A stretch of 61,013 nucleotides of DNA from Bacillus altitudinis 41KF2b. Its GTDB lineage: Bacteria > Bacillota > Bacilli > Bacillales > Bacillaceae. The stretch's first letter is position 1. Each line of letters starts with the position of its first letter. Shown here piece after piece: positions 20,690 through 41,214 of the stretch. The stretch is taken from contig NZ_ASJC01000012.1 in the NCBI RefSeq assembly GCF_000691145.1, positions 1 to 61,013 on the forward strand. The letters run 5' to 3'. A program made the translations under genes and the position numbers. The notes under the pieces are model-generated. The model saw only the letters and a program-made list of their open reading frames with translations. It was not told the origin of the DNA and ran no database searches.

Positions 20690-23600
20690 TTGACAGGTCA
20701 ACTAGTTCAGTATGGACGACACCGCCAGCGCAGAAGCTACGCACGCATAAGCGAAGTGTTAGAATTACCAAATCTCATTGAAATTCAAACCTCTTCTTAT
20801 CAGTGGTTTCTTGATGAGGGTCTTAGAGAGATGTTTCAAGATATATCCCCAATTGAGGATTTTACTGGTAACCTTTCTCTTGAATTCATTGATTACAGCC
20901 TAGGGGATCCTAAGTATCCTGTAGCAGAATCAAAAGAACGTGATGTAACTTACTCTGCTCCACTAAGAGTAAAAGTTCGTTTAATTAACAAAGAAACTGG
21001 AGAAGTAAAAGACCAGGATGTGTTTATGGGTGATTTCCCAATCATGACAGACACAGGTACTTTTATCATTAATGGTGCGGAACGTGTAATCGTTTCTCAG
21101 TTAGTACGTTCTCCAAGTGTATATTTCAGTGGTAAAGTAGACAAAAACGGTAAAAAAGGTTTTACTGCGACTGTCATTCCAAACCGTGGCGCATGGTTAG
21201 AATACGAAACTGATGCGAAGGATGTAGTCTATGTACGCATCGATCGCACACGTAAGTTGCCGGTTACGGTTCTTTTGCGTGCTCTCGGCTTCAGCTCTGA
21301 TCAAGAGATACTTGACCTCATTGGCGAGAATGAATACTTACGCAACACGTTGGAAAAGGACAATACAGAGAATGCCGATAAAGCACTTCTCGAAATCTAC
21401 GAGCGTCTTCGTCCCGGAGAGCCGCCAACTGTTGAAAATGCGAAAAGCTTGCTAGACTCTCGCTTCTTTGATCCGAAGAGATATGACTTAGCAAATGTTG
21501 GACGCTACAAGATTAATAAGAAGCTTCATATTAAAAATAGACTATTCAATCAAAAATTGGCTGAAACGCTAGTTGATCCTGAAACAGGTGAAATCCTAGC
21601 AGAAAAAGGTCAAATTTTAGATAGAAGAGTGCTTGATAAAGTTCTTCCATACTTAGAAAACGGCATCGGATTTAGAAAGCTTTATCCAAACGGTGGCGTA
21701 GTAGAGGATGAAGTAGAACTTCAATCTATCAAGATTTATGCACCAACTGATCAAGAAGGCGAGCAAGTGATCAACGTGATTGGTAATGCATATGTAGAGG
21801 AAGCTGTGAAGAACATCACGCCTTCTGACATCATTGCTTCAATCAGTTACTTCTTTAATCTGCTTCATGGAGTAGGTGACACAGATGATATCGATCACCT
21901 TGGTAACCGTCGTCTGCGTTCTGTAGGTGAACTTCTGCAAAACCAATTCCGTATTGGTTTAAGCAGAATGGAGCGTGTTGTTCGTGAAAGAATGTCTATT
22001 CAAGACACGAACACGATCACACCTCAGCAGCTGATCAACATCCGTCCTGTGATCGCTTCTATCAAAGAGTTCTTTGGTAGCTCTCAGCTTTCTCAGTTCA
22101 TGGATCAAACAAACCCGCTTGCTGAATTGACACACAAACGTCGTCTATCAGCGCTTGGACCGGGTGGTTTGACACGTGAGCGTGCAGGAATGGAAGTTCG
22201 TGACGTTCACTATTCTCACTATGGTCGTATGTGTCCGATTGAAACACCAGAGGGTCCAAACATTGGTTTGATCAACTCTCTATCTTCATTTGCGAAAGTG
22301 AATCGCTTCGGATTTATCGAAACACCTTACCGTCGGGTTGATCCTGAAACAGGTAAAGTGACGCCGAGAATCGATTACCTAACAGCTGATGAAGAGGATA
22401 ACTACGTAGTAGCACAAGCGAACGCTATATTAGGTGAAGATGGTTCGTTTATCGATGATAATATCATTGCTCGTTTTAGAGGGGAAAACACCGTTGTTCC
22501 TCGAAACCGCGTTGACTACATGGACGTTTCGCCGAAGCAGGTTGTTTCTGCAGCGACAGCATGTATCCCATTCTTAGAAAACGATGACTCTAACCGTGCT
22601 CTAATGGGAGCGAACATGCAACGTCAGGCTGTGCCTTTGATGCAGCCGGAATCACCGATTGTTGGTACAGGTATGGAGTATGTATCAGGTAAAGACTCTG
22701 GTGCTGCTGTGATCTGCCGTTACCCAGGTGTTGTAGAACGTGTTGAAGCGAAGAATATTTGGGTTCGCCGTTATGAAGACGTTGACGGACAACAAGTCAA
22801 AGGAAACCTAGACAAATACAGCTTGCTGAAATTTGTCCGCTCTAACCAAGGGACTTGCTACAACCAGCGCCCAATTGTAAGTGTTGGAGATGAAGTCGTC
22901 AAAGGAGAAATCCTTGCAGACGGTCCTTCTATGGAAAAAGGTGAATTGGCTCTAGGACGTAACGTCATGGTCGGCTTCATGACTTGGGACGGTTACAACT
23001 ATGAGGATGCGATCATTATGAGTGAGCGCCTTGTAAAAGATGACGTCTACACTTCTATTCATATTGAAGAATATGAATCAGAAGCTCGTGATACAAAGCT
23101 TGGACCAGAAGAAATTACGCGTGATATTCCAAACGTTGGAGAGGATGCTTTACGCAACCTTGACGAGCGCGGAATCATCCGTATTGGTGCAGAAGTAAAA
23201 GACGGAGACCTTCTTGTCGGGAAAGTAACGCCTAAAGGTGTAACAGAACTAACAGCTGAAGAACGTCTATTACATGCAATCTTCGGTGAAAAGGCTCGTG
23301 AAGTGCGTGATACGTCTCTACGTGTACCACACGGCGGCGGCGGAATCATCCACGATGTCAAAGTCTTTAACCGTGAAGATGGAGATGAATTACCACCAGG
23401 TGTTAACCAGTTAGTTCGCGTATACATCGTTCAGAAGCGTAAAATTTCTGAAGGTGACAAAATGGCCGGACGACATGGTAACAAAGGGGTTATCTCTAAA
23501 ATCCTTCCAGAAGAAGATATGCCGTATCTTCCAGACGGAACACCGATTGATATCATGTTAAACCCTCTAGGGGTACCATCTCGTATGAATATCGGTCAGG

Positions 23601-24271
23601 TACTTGAGCTTCATATGGGTATGGCTGCACGTTACCTAGGCATCCACATTGCGTCACCAGTATTTGATGGTGCTCGTGAGGAAGATGTTTGGGAAACACT
23701 TGAAGAAGCAGGTATGTCCCGTGATGCGAAAACAGTCCTTTATGATGGTCGAACTGGTGAACCATTCGACAACCGTGTATCTGTTGGAATCATGTATATG
23801 ATCAAACTGGCTCACATGGTTGACGATAAACTTCACGCACGTTCAACTGGACCATACTCACTTGTTACGCAGCAGCCACTGGGCGGTAAAGCACAGTTTG
23901 GTGGACAGCGTTTCGGAGAGATGGAAGTATGGGCACTTGAAGCTTACGGTGCAGCATATACACTTCAAGAAATCTTAACTGTAAAATCGGATGACGTTGT
24001 GGGTCGTGTGAAAACATACGAAGCGATCGTCAAAGGGGATAACGTACCTGAACCAGGTGTCCCTGAATCATTCAAAGTATTAATTAAAGAACTTCAAAGT
24101 TTAGGTATGGATGTGAAAATTCTATCTGGCGATGAAGAAGAGATAGAAATGAGAGATTTAGAAGACGATGAGGAAACGAAGAAAGCAGACGGATTAGCGT
24201 TATCTAATGACGAAGATGCTGCAGACCTCGCACCTGTCGATCTTGAACGTGACGCAGTCACAAAAGAATAG
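20690..24271 (+). CDS. rpoB: RNA polymerase beta subunit
   Basis: This is the catalytic beta subunit of RNA polymerase. A TTG at 20690, six bases after AGGGGTGA, gives 1193 residues, the B. subtilis length; an in-frame GTG at 20681 overlaps the Shine-Dalgarno. The rifampicin pocket (SQLSQFMDQ, then [13 protein letters not shown]) shows the wild-type Q, H and S residues, and [11 protein letters not shown] and [12 protein letters not shown] are conserved core motifs. The C-terminal tail is acidic and variable. rpoC follows after 61 bases. Confidence 0.97.
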   Translation: MTGQLVQYGRHRQRRSYARISEVLELPNLIEIQTSSYQWFLDEGLREMFQDISPIEDFTGNLSLEFIDYSLGDPKYPVAESKERDVTYSAPLRVKVRLINKETGEVKDQDVFMGDFPIMTDTGTFIINGAERVIVSQLVRSPSVYFSGKVDKNGKKGFTATVIPNRGAWLEYETDAKDVVYVRIDRTRKLPVTVLLRALGFSSDQEILDLIGENEYLRNTLEKDNTENADKALLEIYERLRPGEPPTVENAKSLLDSRFFDPKRYDLANVGRYKINKKLHIKNRLFNQKLAETLVDPETGEILAEKGQILDRRVLDKVLPYLENGIGFRKLYPNGGVVEDEVELQSIKIYAPTDQEGEQVINVIGNAYVEEAVKNITPSDIIASISYFFNLLHGVGDTDDIDHLGNRRLRSVGELLQNQFRIGLSRMERVVRERMSIQDTNTITPQQLINIRPVIASIKEFFGSSQLSQFMDQTNPLAELTHKRRLSALGPGGLTRERAGMEVRDVHYSHYGRMCPIETPEGPNIGLINSLSSFAKVNRFGFIETPYRRVDPETGKVTPRIDYLTADEEDNYVVAQANAILGEDGSFIDDNIIARFRGENTVVPRNRVDYMDVSPKQVVSAATACIPFLENDDSNRALMGANMQRQAVPLMQPESPIVGTGMEYVSGKDSGAAVICRYPGVVERVEAKNIWVRRYEDVDGQQVKGNLDKYSLLKFVRSNQGTCYNQRPIVSVGDEVVKGEILADGPSMEKGELALGRNVMVGFMTWDGYNYEDAIIMSERLVKDDVYTSIHIEEYESEARDTKLGPEEITRDIPNVGEDALRNLDERGIIRIGAEVKDGDLLVGKVTPKGVTELTAEERLLHAIFGEKAREVRDTSLRVPHGGGGIIHDVKVFNREDGDELPPGVNQLVRVYIVQKRKISEGDKMAGRHGNKGVISKILPEEDMPYLPDGTPIDIMLNPLGVPSRMNIGQVLELHMGMAARYLGIHIASPVFDGAREEDVWETLEEAGMSRDAKTVLYDGRTGEPFDNRVSVGIMYMIKLAHMVDDKLHARSTGPYSLVTQQPLGGKAQFGGQRFGEMEVWALEAYGAAYTLQEILTVKSDDVVGRVKTYEAIVKGDNVPEPGVPESFKVLIKELQSLGMDVKILSGDEEEIEMRDLEDDEETKKADGLALSNDEDAADLAPVDLERDAVTKE

Positions 24272-24332
24272 CAGAAACGATTAGAGCAAGTGACTAGGGT
24301 ATAACCCGAAGATTAAAAGGGAGGTAGGCCCC

Positions 24333-27300
24333 TTGCTAGATGTGAACAATTTTGAGTATATGAACATCGGTCTCGCATCACCTGATAAAATCCGTTCTTG
24401 GTCTTTTGGTGAAGTGAAAAAGCCTGAAACGATTAACTATCGTACACTGAAACCGGAAAAAGATGGTCTCTTTTGTGAACGTATCTTCGGACCGCAAAAA
24501 GACTGGGAATGTCATTGTGGAAAGTATAAACGCGTTCGTTATAAGGGTGTTGTATGTGACCGTTGTGGTGTAGAAGTAACACGGGCAAAAGTCCGTCGTG
24601 AGAGAATGGGGCATATCGAACTGGCTGCCCCAGTTTCCCACATTTGGTATTTCAAAGGTATCCCAAGCCGTATGGGTCTTGTTCTAGATATGTCACCACG
24701 TGCGTTAGAAGAAGTGATTTACTTCGCTTCTTACGTCGTGACTGATCCGGGCAACACACCGCTTGAGAAGAAACAACTTCTTTCTGAGAAAGAATTCCGT
24801 GCTTATTTAGATAAATACGGTAACACCTTCCAAGCAGCTATGGGTGCAGAAGCAATTAACAAACTTCTTCAAGATATCGATCTTGTGAAAGAAGTAGATA
24901 CACTCAAAGAAGAGCTAAAAACAGCTCAAGGACAGCGTCGTACACGTGCGATCAAACGCCTTGAAGTGTTGGAAGCTTTCCGTAACTCAGGAAACAAACC
25001 GTCTTGGATGATCCTTGATGTACTTCCGGTTATTCCACCAGAATTACGTCCAATGGTTCAGCTTGATGGCGGACGTTTTGCTACTTCTGACTTGAACGAC
25101 CTTTATCGTCGTGTCATCAACCGTAACAACCGTCTGAAACGTTTATTAGATCTTGGCGCGCCAAGCATCATCGTTCAGAACGAGAAGCGTATGCTTCAAG
25201 AAGCTGTCGATGCCTTGATTGATAATGGACGTAGAGGCCGACCAGTAACAGGACCAGGAAATAGACCATTGAAATCTCTTTCTCACATGCTGAAAGGGAA
25301 ACAAGGACGTTTCCGTCAAAACTTGCTTGGTAAACGTGTTGACTATTCTGGACGTTCCGTTATCGTCGTTGGACCACATTTGAAAATGTATCAGTGTGGA
25401 CTTCCGAAAGAAATGGCTCTTGAACTATTCAAACCATTCGTGATGAAGGAGCTTGTTGAAAAAGGATTAGCTCACAACATTAAGAGCGCGAAACGTAAGA
25501 TTGAGCGCGTGCAGCCGGAAGTTTGGGATGTTTTAGAATCAGTAATTCGTGAGCATCCAGTTTTACTAAACCGTGCACCAACTCTTCACAGACTTGGTAT
25601 TCAAGCGTTTGAACCTACACTTGTGGAAGGACGCGCAATTCGTCTGCATCCACTTGTATGTACTGCCTACAACGCTGACTTTGATGGTGACCAAATGGCG
25701 GTTCACGTACCATTATCTGCTGAAGCTCAAGCTGAAGCTCGTATCTTAATGCTTGCTGCTCAAAACATTTTGAACCCGAAAGATGGAAAACCTGTTGTTA
25801 CGCCATCTCAGGATATGGTGCTAGGTAACTACTACCTTACACTTGAGCGTAAAGGTGCTATCGGAGAAGGTATGGTCTTCAAAGATACGAACGAAGCCCT
25901 TCTAGCTTATCAAAATGGGTATGTGCATCTTCATACACGTGTAGCTGTTGCAGCTAACTCGTTGAAGAATGTGACATTCACTGATGAACAGCGTTCTAAA
26001 TTGTTGATTACAACAGTTGGAAAACTAATCTTTAACGAAATCTTACCGGAATCATTCCCATACATGAATGAACCGACTAAGAGCAATATTGAAGAAAAAA
26101 CGCCTGACCGCTTCTTCCTTGAAAAAGGTGAAGATGTCAAAGCTGCGATTGAGAAACAAGAAATCAATGCGCCGTTCAAAAAAGGTATTTTAGGTAAAAT
26201 CATTGCGGAAATCTTTAAGAGATTCCATATCACTGAGACATCTAAAATGCTTGACCGCATGAAAAATCTTGGTTTCAAATACTCTACTAAAGCGGGTATT
26301 ACGGTTGGGGTGTCTGATATCGTCGTATTAGATGATAAACAGAAGATCCTCGAAGAAGCGCAAGCAAAAGTAGATAACGTCATGAAGCAATTCAGACGTG
26401 GTTTGATTACAGAAGAAGAGCGTTATGAGAGAGTCATTTCGATCTGGAGTTCTTCTAAAGATGTCATCCAAGGTAAACTGATGAAGTCCCTTGATGAAGT
26501 CAACCCAATCTACATGATGAGTGACTCTGGAGCGCGTGGTAACGCATCTAACTTCACTCAGCTGGCTGGTATGCGTGGTCTGATGGCCAACCCGGCTGGA
26601 CGTATCATTGAACTTCCGATTAAATCTAGTTTCCGTGAAGGTTTAACAGTATTGGAATACTTTATTTCCACTCACGGAGCGCGTAAAGGTCTTGCCGATA
26701 CAGCTCTTAAAACAGCTGACTCAGGTTACCTCACGCGTCGTCTCGTTGACGTTGCACAGGATGTTATTATCCGTGAAACAGATTGCGGTACAGACCGTGG
26801 AATCTTGGCGAAGTCCATTAAAGAAGGAAATGAAATTATTGAGAAACTTGAAGAACGTCTTATCGGACGTTTTGCAAGAAAACCAATTATTCATCCTGAA
26901 ACGGGCGAAGTCATTGTTGGCGAAAACGAACTAATTGATGAAGATAAAGCACTTGAAGTGGTTGAAGCAGGAATCGAGGAAGTATGGATCCGTTCTGCAT
27001 TTACATGTAACACGCCTCATGGTGTATGTAAACGATGCTACGGCCGTAACCTTGCAACTGGTACTGACGTTGAAGTCGGTGAAGCAGTTGGAATCATCGC
27101 TGCACAATCGATCGGTGAGCCAGGAACACAGCTTACAATGCGTACGTTCCACACCGGTGGGGTAGCAGGAGACGATATCACTCAAGGTTTACCTCGTATC
27201 CAAGAGTTATTTGAAGCGCGTAATCCGAAAGGGCAGGCAACCATTTCTGAAATTGATGGTGTCGTTGCTGAAATTAACGATGTTCGTGACAAGCAGCAGG

Positions 27301-27932
27301 AAATTGTGGTTCAAGGCGAAGTTGAAACTCGCTCTTACACAGCTCCTTACAATGCACGTCTGAAAGTTGTTGAAGGTGACAAAGTCACTCGTGGTCAAGT
27401 ACTGACAGAAGGTTCAATCGATCCGAAAGAACTTCTTAAAGTGACTGACATGACAGCTGTTCAAGAATATCTGCTTCATGAAGTACAAAAAGTATACCGT
27501 ATGCAAGGGGTAGAAATCGGAGATAAGCACGTAGAAGTAATGGTTCGCCAAATGCTTCGTAAAGTGCGTGTCGCTGATGCAGGGGATACAGATGTATTAC
27601 CAGGCACACTTCTTGATGTACACCAATTCACAGAAGCGAACAAAAAAGTACTATTCGAAGGCAAACGTCCTGCAACAGGCCGTCCAGTTCTTCTTGGTAT
27701 TACAAAAGCATCGCTTGAAACAGACTCATTCTTGTCTGCAGCATCCTTCCAAGAAACGACTCGTGTCCTAACAGATGCGGCGATCAAAGGAAAACGTGAT
27801 GAACTGCTTGGCTTGAAAGAGAATGTCATCATCGGTAAACTTGTTCCTGCTGGAACTGGAATGCCAAACTACCGTAAAGTTAAGCCGGTTTCACAAGTGC
27901 AGCCGTCTGACGATATGGTTCCTGTAGAGTAA
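24333..27932 (+). CDS. rpoC: RNA polymerase beta' subunit
   Basis: This subunit holds the active-site magnesium through [12 protein letters not shown] near residue 450. The N-terminal zinc finger uses C60, C62, C75 and C78, and a second cysteine cluster ([13 protein letters not shown]) lies in the C-terminal part. The trigger-loop region ([19 protein letters not shown]) is intact. It uses a TTG start at 24333 after GGGAGGTAGG and has 1199 residues, as in B. subtilis. A large inverted repeat follows the stop. Confidence 0.97.
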   Translation: MLDVNNFEYMNIGLASPDKIRSWSFGEVKKPETINYRTLKPEKDGLFCERIFGPQKDWECHCGKYKRVRYKGVVCDRCGVEVTRAKVRRERMGHIELAAPVSHIWYFKGIPSRMGLVLDMSPRALEEVIYFASYVVTDPGNTPLEKKQLLSEKEFRAYLDKYGNTFQAAMGAEAINKLLQDIDLVKEVDTLKEELKTAQGQRRTRAIKRLEVLEAFRNSGNKPSWMILDVLPVIPPELRPMVQLDGGRFATSDLNDLYRRVINRNNRLKRLLDLGAPSIIVQNEKRMLQEAVDALIDNGRRGRPVTGPGNRPLKSLSHMLKGKQGRFRQNLLGKRVDYSGRSVIVVGPHLKMYQCGLPKEMALELFKPFVMKELVEKGLAHNIKSAKRKIERVQPEVWDVLESVIREHPVLLNRAPTLHRLGIQAFEPTLVEGRAIRLHPLVCTAYNADFDGDQMAVHVPLSAEAQAEARILMLAAQNILNPKDGKPVVTPSQDMVLGNYYLTLERKGAIGEGMVFKDTNEALLAYQNGYVHLHTRVAVAANSLKNVTFTDEQRSKLLITTVGKLIFNEILPESFPYMNEPTKSNIEEKTPDRFFLEKGEDVKAAIEKQEINAPFKKGILGKIIAEIFKRFHITETSKMLDRMKNLGFKYSTKAGITVGVSDIVVLDDKQKILEEAQAKVDNVMKQFRRGLITEEERYERVISIWSSSKDVIQGKLMKSLDEVNPIYMMSDSGARGNASNFTQLAGMRGLMANPAGRIIELPIKSSFREGLTVLEYFISTHGARKGLADTALKTADSGYLTRRLVDVAQDVIIRETDCGTDRGILAKSIKEGNEIIEKLEERLIGRFARKPIIHPETGEVIVGENELIDEDKALEVVEAGIEEVWIRSAFTCNTPHGVCKRCYGRNLATGTDVEVGEAVGIIAAQSIGEPGTQLTMRTFHTGGVAGDDITQGLPRIQELFEARNPKGQATISEIDGVVAEINDVRDKQQEIVVQGEVETRSYTAPYNARLKVVEGDKVTRGQVLTEGSIDPKELLKVTDMTAVQEYLLHEVQKVYRMQGVEIGDKHVEVMVRQMLRKVRVADAGDTDVLPGTLLDVHQFTEANKKVLFEGKRPATGRPVLLGITKASLETDSFLSAASFQETTRVLTDAAIKGKRDELLGLKENVIIGKLVPAGTGMPNYRKVKPVSQVQPSDDMVPVE

Positions 27933-27973
27933 TCTTTCTCTTAAGATTTCTATAAAAATCATCAAAAAATGGT

Positions 27974-28016
27974 GAAGGATGTCAAGATATTCTGTCAAAC
28001 GATATTGACATCCTTC
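27974..28016. repeat. Inverted repeat overlapping the str operon -35
   Basis: GAAGGATGTCAA-G-ATAT (27974-27990) is mirrored by ATAT-TGACATCCTTC (28002-28016): 12 plus 4 bp with one bulged base and an 11-base loop. No U-run follows. The right arm contains the -35 TTGACA of the next promoter, so it could be an rpoC 3'-end hairpin, an operator, or both. Confidence 0.75.
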
Positions 28017-28033
28017 TGCCATGATGATAATAT
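28005..28033 (+). promoter_or_regulatory. Sigma-A promoter of the str operon
   Basis: A perfect TTGACA (28005-28010) and TAATAT (28028-28033) are 17 bp apart, with TG one base before the -10. It lies about 45 bases before rplGB and should drive rplGB-rpsL-rpsG-fusA. Confidence 0.82.
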
Positions 28034-28078
28034 AACCAAGGTGCTCAAAATAAAACCTGTTACTTTGGAGGATATTCG

Positions 28079-28860
<782 letters not shown>

Positions 28861-28960
28861 TATAAACAAACATAAGGGTTTTTAGAAGTTGAGTTCAGAT
28901 CAGTGGAGTCAGGCAGCTGACAATGAAATTGAGATGAAAGACAGATAGAAATCCTTTTAA

Positions 28961-29452
<492 letters not shown>

Positions 29453-29506
29453 GATTTATACCAAACTAAAAAAACTATTCCCTAATAAGGAAGGAGAAAT
29501 TACCCA

Positions 29507-31585
29507 ATGGCAAGAGAGTTCTCCTTAGACAAAACTCGTAATATTGGTATCATGGCTCACATCGATGCCGGTAAAACGACAACGACTGAGCGTATCTTGT
29601 ACTACACTGGTCGTATCCATAAAATTGGTGAAACTCACGAAGGAGCTTCACAAATGGACTGGATGGAGCAGGAGCAAGAACGTGGTATTACAATCACTTC
29701 TGCTGCTACTACAGCACAATGGAAAGGTTACCGTGTAAACATCATTGATACACCAGGACACGTAGACTTCACTGTTGAAGTTGAACGTTCTTTGCGTGTA
29801 CTTGATGGTGCGGTTGCTGTTCTTGATGCACAATCAGGTGTAGAGCCTCAAACTGAAACAGTTTGGCGCCAAGCAACAACTTACGGAGTACCTCGTATCG
29901 TATTCGTTAACAAAATGGATAAAACCGGTGCGGACTTCCTTTACTCTGTAAGCACATTAAGAGATCGTCTTCAAGCGAACGCTCATGCAATTCAATTGCC
30001 GATCGGCGCTGAAGATCAATTCGAAGGAATCATCGACCTTGTAGAAAACGTAGCATACTTCTACGAAGATGACCTTGGAACTCGCTCTGATGCACAAGAA
30101 ATCCCTGCTGAGTATAAAGACAAAGCTGAAGAGCTTCGCAGCAGCTTGATTGAAGCTGTCGCTGAGCTTGATGAAGAGCTTATGGAAAAATACCTTGAGG
30201 GTGAAGAAATCACAATTCCTGAATTGAAAGCTGCAATCCGTAAAGGAACGTTGAATGTTGAATTCTACCCAGTTCTTGTTGGATCTGCTTTCAAAAACAA
30301 AGGTGTTCAGCTTGTACTTGACGCTGTGCTTGACTACCTTCCTGCACCAACTGATGTTGCTGCAATCAAAGGTACATTGCCAGATACAAATGAAGAAGTT
30401 GTACGTGAGTCTACTGATGACGCACCATTCGCAGCTCTTGCATTTAAAGTTATGACTGACCCTTATGTTGGGAAACTAACTTTCTTCCGCGTATACTCTG
30501 GAACACTTGATTCTGGTTCTTACGTGAAGAACTCTTCTAAGAACAAGCGTGAGCGTGTTGGACGTATCCTTCAAATGCACGCAAACAGCCGTGAAGAAAT
30601 CTCTACTGTATATGCAGGGGATATCGCAGCAGCTGTTGGTCTTAAAGATACATCTACTGGTGATACTCTTTGTGACGAGAAAAATCTTGTTATCCTTGAG
30701 TCTATGGAATTCCCAGAGCCAGTTATCGATGTAGCTATCGAGCCTAAATCTAAGGCTGACCAAGATAAAATGGGTATCGCTTTAGCTAAACTAGCTGAAG
30801 AGGATCCAACATTCCGTACACAAACAAACACTGAAACTGGTCAAACGATCATCTCTGGTATGGGTGAGCTTCACCTTGATATCATTGTTGACCGTATGAA
30901 GCGTGAGTTCAAGGTTGAAGCTAACGTAGGAGCCCCTCAAGTTGCGTACCGTGAAACATTCCGTTCTAGTGCAAAAGTTGAAGGTAAATTCGTACGTCAG
31001 TCTGGTGGACGCGGTCAGTTCGGACACGTTTGGATCGAATTCGAACCAAACGAAGAAGGCGCAGGCTTCGAATTCACAAATGCAATCGTCGGTGGGGTTG
31101 TTCCACGTGAATACATTCCAGCAATTCAAGCAGGTCTTGAAGATTCACTAGAAAATGGTGTATTAGCTGGATTCCCATTAATCGACATCAAAGCAAAATT
31201 ATTCGATGGATCTTACCACGATGTTGACTCTAACGAAATGGCGTTTAAAATTGCTGCATCTATGGCATTGAAAAATGCTGTCAGCAAATGTAACCCAGTT
31301 CTACTTGAGCCAATGATGAAAGTAGAAGTCGTTATCCCAGAAGAATACATGGGAGACATCATGGGTGATATCACATCTCGTCGTGGACGTGTAGAAGGTA
31401 TGGAAGCTCGCGGTAACGCTCAAGTTGTTCGCGCTATGGTTCCACTTTCTGAAATGTTCGGATATGCAACTGCACTCCGTTCTAACACACAAGGACGCGG
31501 TACTTTCACTATGCACATGGATCACTACGAAGAAGTGCCTAAGAGCATCAGTGAAGAAATCATCAAAAAAAATAAAGGTGAATAA
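29507..31585 (+). CDS. fusA: Elongation factor G
   Basis: EF-G is the GTPase that drives translocation. G1 is [14 protein letters not shown]3 is DTPGHVDF and G4 is NKMDKTGAD, all in the N-terminal domain. Domains II-V follow to residue 692, the usual length. It has a Shine-Dalgarno AAGGAAGGAGAA and lies 54 bases after rpsG. tuf follows with its own probable promoter. Confidence 0.98.
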   Translation: MAREFSLDKTRNIGIMAHIDAGKTTTTERILYYTGRIHKIGETHEGASQMDWMEQEQERGITITSAATTAQWKGYRVNIIDTPGHVDFTVEVERSLRVLDGAVAVLDAQSGVEPQTETVWRQATTYGVPRIVFVNKMDKTGADFLYSVSTLRDRLQANAHAIQLPIGAEDQFEGIIDLVENVAYFYEDDLGTRSDAQEIPAEYKDKAEELRSSLIEAVAELDEELMEKYLEGEEITIPELKAAIRKGTLNVEFYPVLVGSAFKNKGVQLVLDAVLDYLPAPTDVAAIKGTLPDTNEEVVRESTDDAPFAALAFKVMTDPYVGKLTFFRVYSGTLDSGSYVKNSSKNKRERVGRILQMHANSREEISTVYAGDIAAAVGLKDTSTGDTLCDEKNLVILESMEFPEPVIDVAIEPKSKADQDKMGIALAKLAEEDPTFRTQTNTETGQTIISGMGELHLDIIVDRMKREFKVEANVGAPQVAYRETFRSSAKVEGKFVRQSGGRGQFGHVWIEFEPNEEGAGFEFTNAIVGGVVPREYIPAIQAGLEDSLENGVLAGFPLIDIKAKLFDGSYHDVDSNEMAFKIAASMALKNAVSKCNPVLLEPMMKVEVVIPEEYMGDIMGDITSRRGRVEGMEARGNAQVVRAMVPLSEMFGYATALRSNTQGRGTFTMHMDHYEEVPKSISEEIIKKNKGE

Positions 31586-31614
31586 TTGATTTTGCCTTTA
31601 AACTAAAGTATAAC
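31586..31614 (+). promoter_or_regulatory. Candidate promoter of tuf
   Basis: TTGATT (31586-31591) and TATAAC (31609-31614) are 17 bp apart in the fusA-tuf gap. A separate tuf promoter would explain the higher EF-Tu demand relative to EF-G. Confidence 0.55.
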
Positions 31615-31628
31615 TACTATTGAAGATC

Positions 31629-31657
31629 AGAAAGTGGGAGGTAACTCTTCACTTTCT
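31629..31657 (+). other. tuf leader hairpin
   Basis: AGAAAGTG (31629-31636) pairs perfectly with CACTTTCT (31650-31657), placing a GGGAGG in the loop. No U-run follows. It would form near the 5' end of a transcript from the candidate tuf promoter and could stabilise it. Confidence 0.55.
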
Positions 31658-31702
31658 ATCACTCATACCAAATACAATGAACCTTTAAGGAGGATTTTTA
31701 GA

Positions 31703-32893
31703 ATGGCTAAAGAAAAATTCGACCGTTCCAAATCGCATGCTAACATTGGTACAATTGGACACGTTGACCATGGTAAAACAACTCTAACTGCTGCTATCTC
31801 AACAGTTCTTCATAAGAAATCTGGTAAAGGTACAGCTATGGCTTATGACCAAATCGATGGTGCTCCAGAAGAGCGCGAGCGTGGAATCACAATCTCAACT
31901 GCACACGTTGAGTATGAAACTGAAACTCGTCACTATGCACACGTAGACTGCCCAGGACACGCTGACTATGTTAAAAACATGATCACTGGTGCTGCTCAAA
32001 TGGACGGCGCGATCTTAGTAGTATCTGCTGCTGATGGTCCAATGCCACAAACACGTGAGCACATCCTACTTTCTCGTAACGTAGGTGTTCCTTACATCGT
32101 AGTATTCCTTAACAAATGTGACATGGTTGACGATGAAGAGTTACTTGAACTTGTTGAAATGGAAGTTCGTGACCTTCTTTCTGACTATGACTTCCCTGGT
32201 GACGATGTACCAGTTATCAAAGGTTCTGCTCTTAAAGCTCTTGAAGGTGATGCTGATTACGAAGCAAAAATCTTCGAACTTATGGATGCGGTTGATGAGT
32301 ACATCCCAACTCCAGAGCGTGACACTGAGAAGCCATTCATGATGCCAGTTGAGGACGTATTCTCAATCACTGGTCGTGGAACAGTTGCTACTGGTCGTGT
32401 TGAGCGTGGACAAGTTAAAGTCGGTGACGAAGTTGAAATCATCGGTCTTCAAGAAGAAAACGGTAAAACAACTGTTACAGGTGTTGAAATGTTCCGTAAA
32501 CTTCTTGACTATGCTGAAGCTGGTGACAACATCGGTGCACTACTTCGTGGTGTATCTCGTGAAGATATCCAACGTGGTCAAGTACTTGCTAAACCAGGTA
32601 CAATCACTCCACATAGCCGTTTCAAAGCTGAAGTTTATGTACTTTCTAAAGAAGAGGGTGGACGTCATACTCCATTCTTCACTAACTACCGTCCGCAGTT
32701 CTACTTCCGTACAACTGACGTAACTGGTATCGTACATCTTCCAGAGGGTACTGAAATGGTTATGCCTGGCGATAACACTGAGATGGAAGTTGAACTTATC
32801 TCTACTATCGCTATCGAAGAAGGAACTCGTTTCTCTATCCGTGAGGGTGGACGTACTGTAGGTTCTGGCGTCGTTTCTACTATCATTAAGTAA
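31703..32893 (+). CDS. tuf: Elongation factor Tu
   Basis: EF-Tu delivers aminoacyl-tRNA to the ribosome as a GTP complex. [10 protein letters not shown] is G1, DCPGHADYV is G3 and NKCDMVDD is G4; domains 2 and 3 complete 396 residues. The ATG at 31703 follows AAGGAGGA; the frame is open upstream to 31634 but that is leader. A strong terminator follows. Codon choice is strongly biased, as expected for a very highly expressed gene. Confidence 0.98.
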   Translation: MAKEKFDRSKSHANIGTIGHVDHGKTTLTAAISTVLHKKSGKGTAMAYDQIDGAPEERERGITISTAHVEYETETRHYAHVDCPGHADYVKNMITGAAQMDGAILVVSAADGPMPQTREHILLSRNVGVPYIVVFLNKCDMVDDEELLELVEMEVRDLLSDYDFPGDDVPVIKGSALKALEGDADYEAKIFELMDAVDEYIPTPERDTEKPFMMPVEDVFSITGRGTVATGRVERGQVKVGDEVEIIGLQEENGKTTVTGVEMFRKLLDYAEAGDNIGALLRGVSREDIQRGQVLAKPGTITPHSRFKAEVYVLSKEEGGRHTPFFTNYRPQFYFRTTDVTGIVHLPEGTEMVMPGDNTEMEVELISTIAIEEGTRFSIREGGRTVGSGVVSTIIK

Positions 32894-32904
32894 TAACAGT
32901 TAAA

Positions 32905-32935
32905 AGAGACTCCTTGCAAAAGGGTCTCTTTTTTT
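32905..32935 (+). terminator. Terminator of the str operon/tuf
   Basis: AGAGAC-T-CCTT (32905-32915) pairs with AAGG-GTCTCT (32920-32929) around GCAA, with one bulged T, and runs into seven Ts. Confidence 0.9.
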
Positions 32936-33001
32936 GCTTTTCCAGTGCATAACGGCTACTATAAGCTATAGAATCTAAATGGAACCGAGAGGATCACTGG
33001 A

Positions 33002-33961
33002 ATGGCGAAGATAATGTTGAAAAAGTGGCTGATTGGCGGGCTTGATCAATGGATTATGATAAAAGAAGATCAAGCGAAAAAAACAAAACCTGTTTTATTA
33101 TTTTTACACGGTGGCCCAGGGTCAGCTCAGATGAGTTATATCGATTCCTTTCATAAGGAACTTGATCAAGACTTCACTGTTGTTCATTGGGACCAGCGCG
33201 GTGCAGGACTGTCTTATCAAAAAAACATTCCTGAGTCTTCTATGACCATTGGGCAATTCGTAGAGGATACGATTGAGCTTACAGAAAAACTGCTTTCTTA
33301 TAATGATCAAACGAAAATATACATTGCGGGTTATTCATGGGGATCATTAATTGCGATACAAGCTGTACATAAACGACCAGATTTGTATCATGCCTATTAT
33401 GGAATTAGTCAGGTGGTTGATGTATTAAAAGAGGATATTGTATCGTACGAACTTCTTCTAAAAAAATATCAAGACAAGCATTTCTTCAGTAGATGTCTAA
33501 GATTGCTGACACCACCTCCTTGGAAACGCACCTCTGCTCATGCTTTGTTCTCTCTATACAAAGAGTTCGCAAAAGTAGGGCTCACGCATAGGTGGAAGCC
33601 ACTTTTTCAAATGCTGTACGCATTTCTCGTTAGTAAGCATTATCAGCTAAAAGATAAGTGGAAATTCCTTATGGGACAGAAGTATAGCCAGGATATGCTG
33701 TGGGACGAGCTGATGAACGAAAGCATTCAATACCGAGTTTCTTCTATATTAATACCCTGCTACTTTATCATCGGTGAACATGACATGATTACACCAGCTG
33801 CTGTATCAAAACCATATGTTGATCAACTTACAGCACCAATAAAAGAGTGGTTTACTTTTAAAGAATCTGCGCATTCTCCGCATATTGAAGAGCCAGAAGA
33901 ATTTATTCGTATCGTCAGGAAGACAGCTACACATCATCTTCAGGGAAAGCTTGATTTATAG
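33002..33961 (+). CDS. ybaC: YbaC, alpha/beta-hydrolase of the proline iminopeptidase type
   Basis: The protein has the oxyanion-hole HGGPG at 36-40, WDQRGAGLS, a nucleophile elbow G-Y-S112-W-G, an acidic residue in GEHDMITP and a late histidine in ESAHSPHIEEP, so the Ser-Asp-His triad is complete. HGGPG with WDQRGAG is characteristic of the proline iminopeptidase family. The true substrate is unknown. Its 319 residues are close to B. subtilis YbaC, which lies at the same place between tuf and rpsJ. It is a monocistronic unit between two operons. Confidence 0.82.
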   Translation: MAKIMLKKWLIGGLDQWIMIKEDQAKKTKPVLLFLHGGPGSAQMSYIDSFHKELDQDFTVVHWDQRGAGLSYQKNIPESSMTIGQFVEDTIELTEKLLSYNDQTKIYIAGYSWGSLIAIQAVHKRPDLYHAYYGISQVVDVLKEDIVSYELLLKKYQDKHFFSRCLRLLTPPPWKRTSAHALFSLYKEFAKVGLTHRWKPLFQMLYAFLVSKHYQLKDKWKFLMGQKYSQDMLWDELMNESIQYRVSSILIPCYFIIGEHDMITPAAVSKPYVDQLTAPIKEWFTFKESAHSPHIEEPEEFIRIVRKTATHHLQGKLDL

Positions 33962-34018
33962 GCTGAACCCCTGTATAATATGAAAAGTGTGCAAATCATA
34001 AATTTATCCGATTTATTA

Positions 34019-34047
34019 TTGCAACACGCAGGCCAATTTGGTACAAT
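34019..34047 (+). promoter_or_regulatory. Sigma-A promoter of the S10-spc-alpha super-operon
   Basis: TTGCAA (34019-34024) and TACAAT (34042-34047) are 17 bp apart, with TG one base before the -10. The leader would start near 34054 and run about 125 bases to rpsJ. Confidence 0.8.
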
Positions 34048-34053
34048 AGTGCA

Positions 34054-34488
<435 letters not shown>

Positions 34489-34522
34489 TTCAAATAGAAA
34501 ACACATATTATAGGAGGTGTGA

Positions 34523-35155
<633 letters not shown>

Positions 35156-35164
35156 CTCTCTTAG

Positions 35165-36093
<929 letters not shown>

Positions 36094-36100
36094 ATCTTAA

Positions 36101-36955
<855 letters not shown>

Positions 36956-36979
36956 CGGGGTTGTCTACGGTTCATTTAG

Positions 36980-37291
<312 letters not shown>

Positions 37292-37308
37292 TGAGAGGAG
37301 GCTTTTAA

Positions 37309-38936
<1,628 letters not shown>

Positions 38937-38943
38937 TAATTAG

Positions 38944-39225
<282 letters not shown>

Positions 39226-39228
39226 TAA

Positions 39229-39633
<405 letters not shown>

Positions 39634-39668
39634 TGAATACAATCCGCGACTCAAGGAGGTGCGATTAA

Positions 39669-39980
<312 letters not shown>

Positions 39981-39987
39981 TAAATAA

Positions 39988-40545
<558 letters not shown>

Positions 40546-40552
40546 TCAATGA

Positions 40553-40753
<201 letters not shown>

Positions 40754-40781
40754 TCCCCATAAATGGGAAGGAGGTTATTAA

Positions 40782-41183
<402 letters not shown>

Positions 41184-41214
41184 AAAAAGTTTAAGATGAA
41201 TGGAGGTGCTTGGT

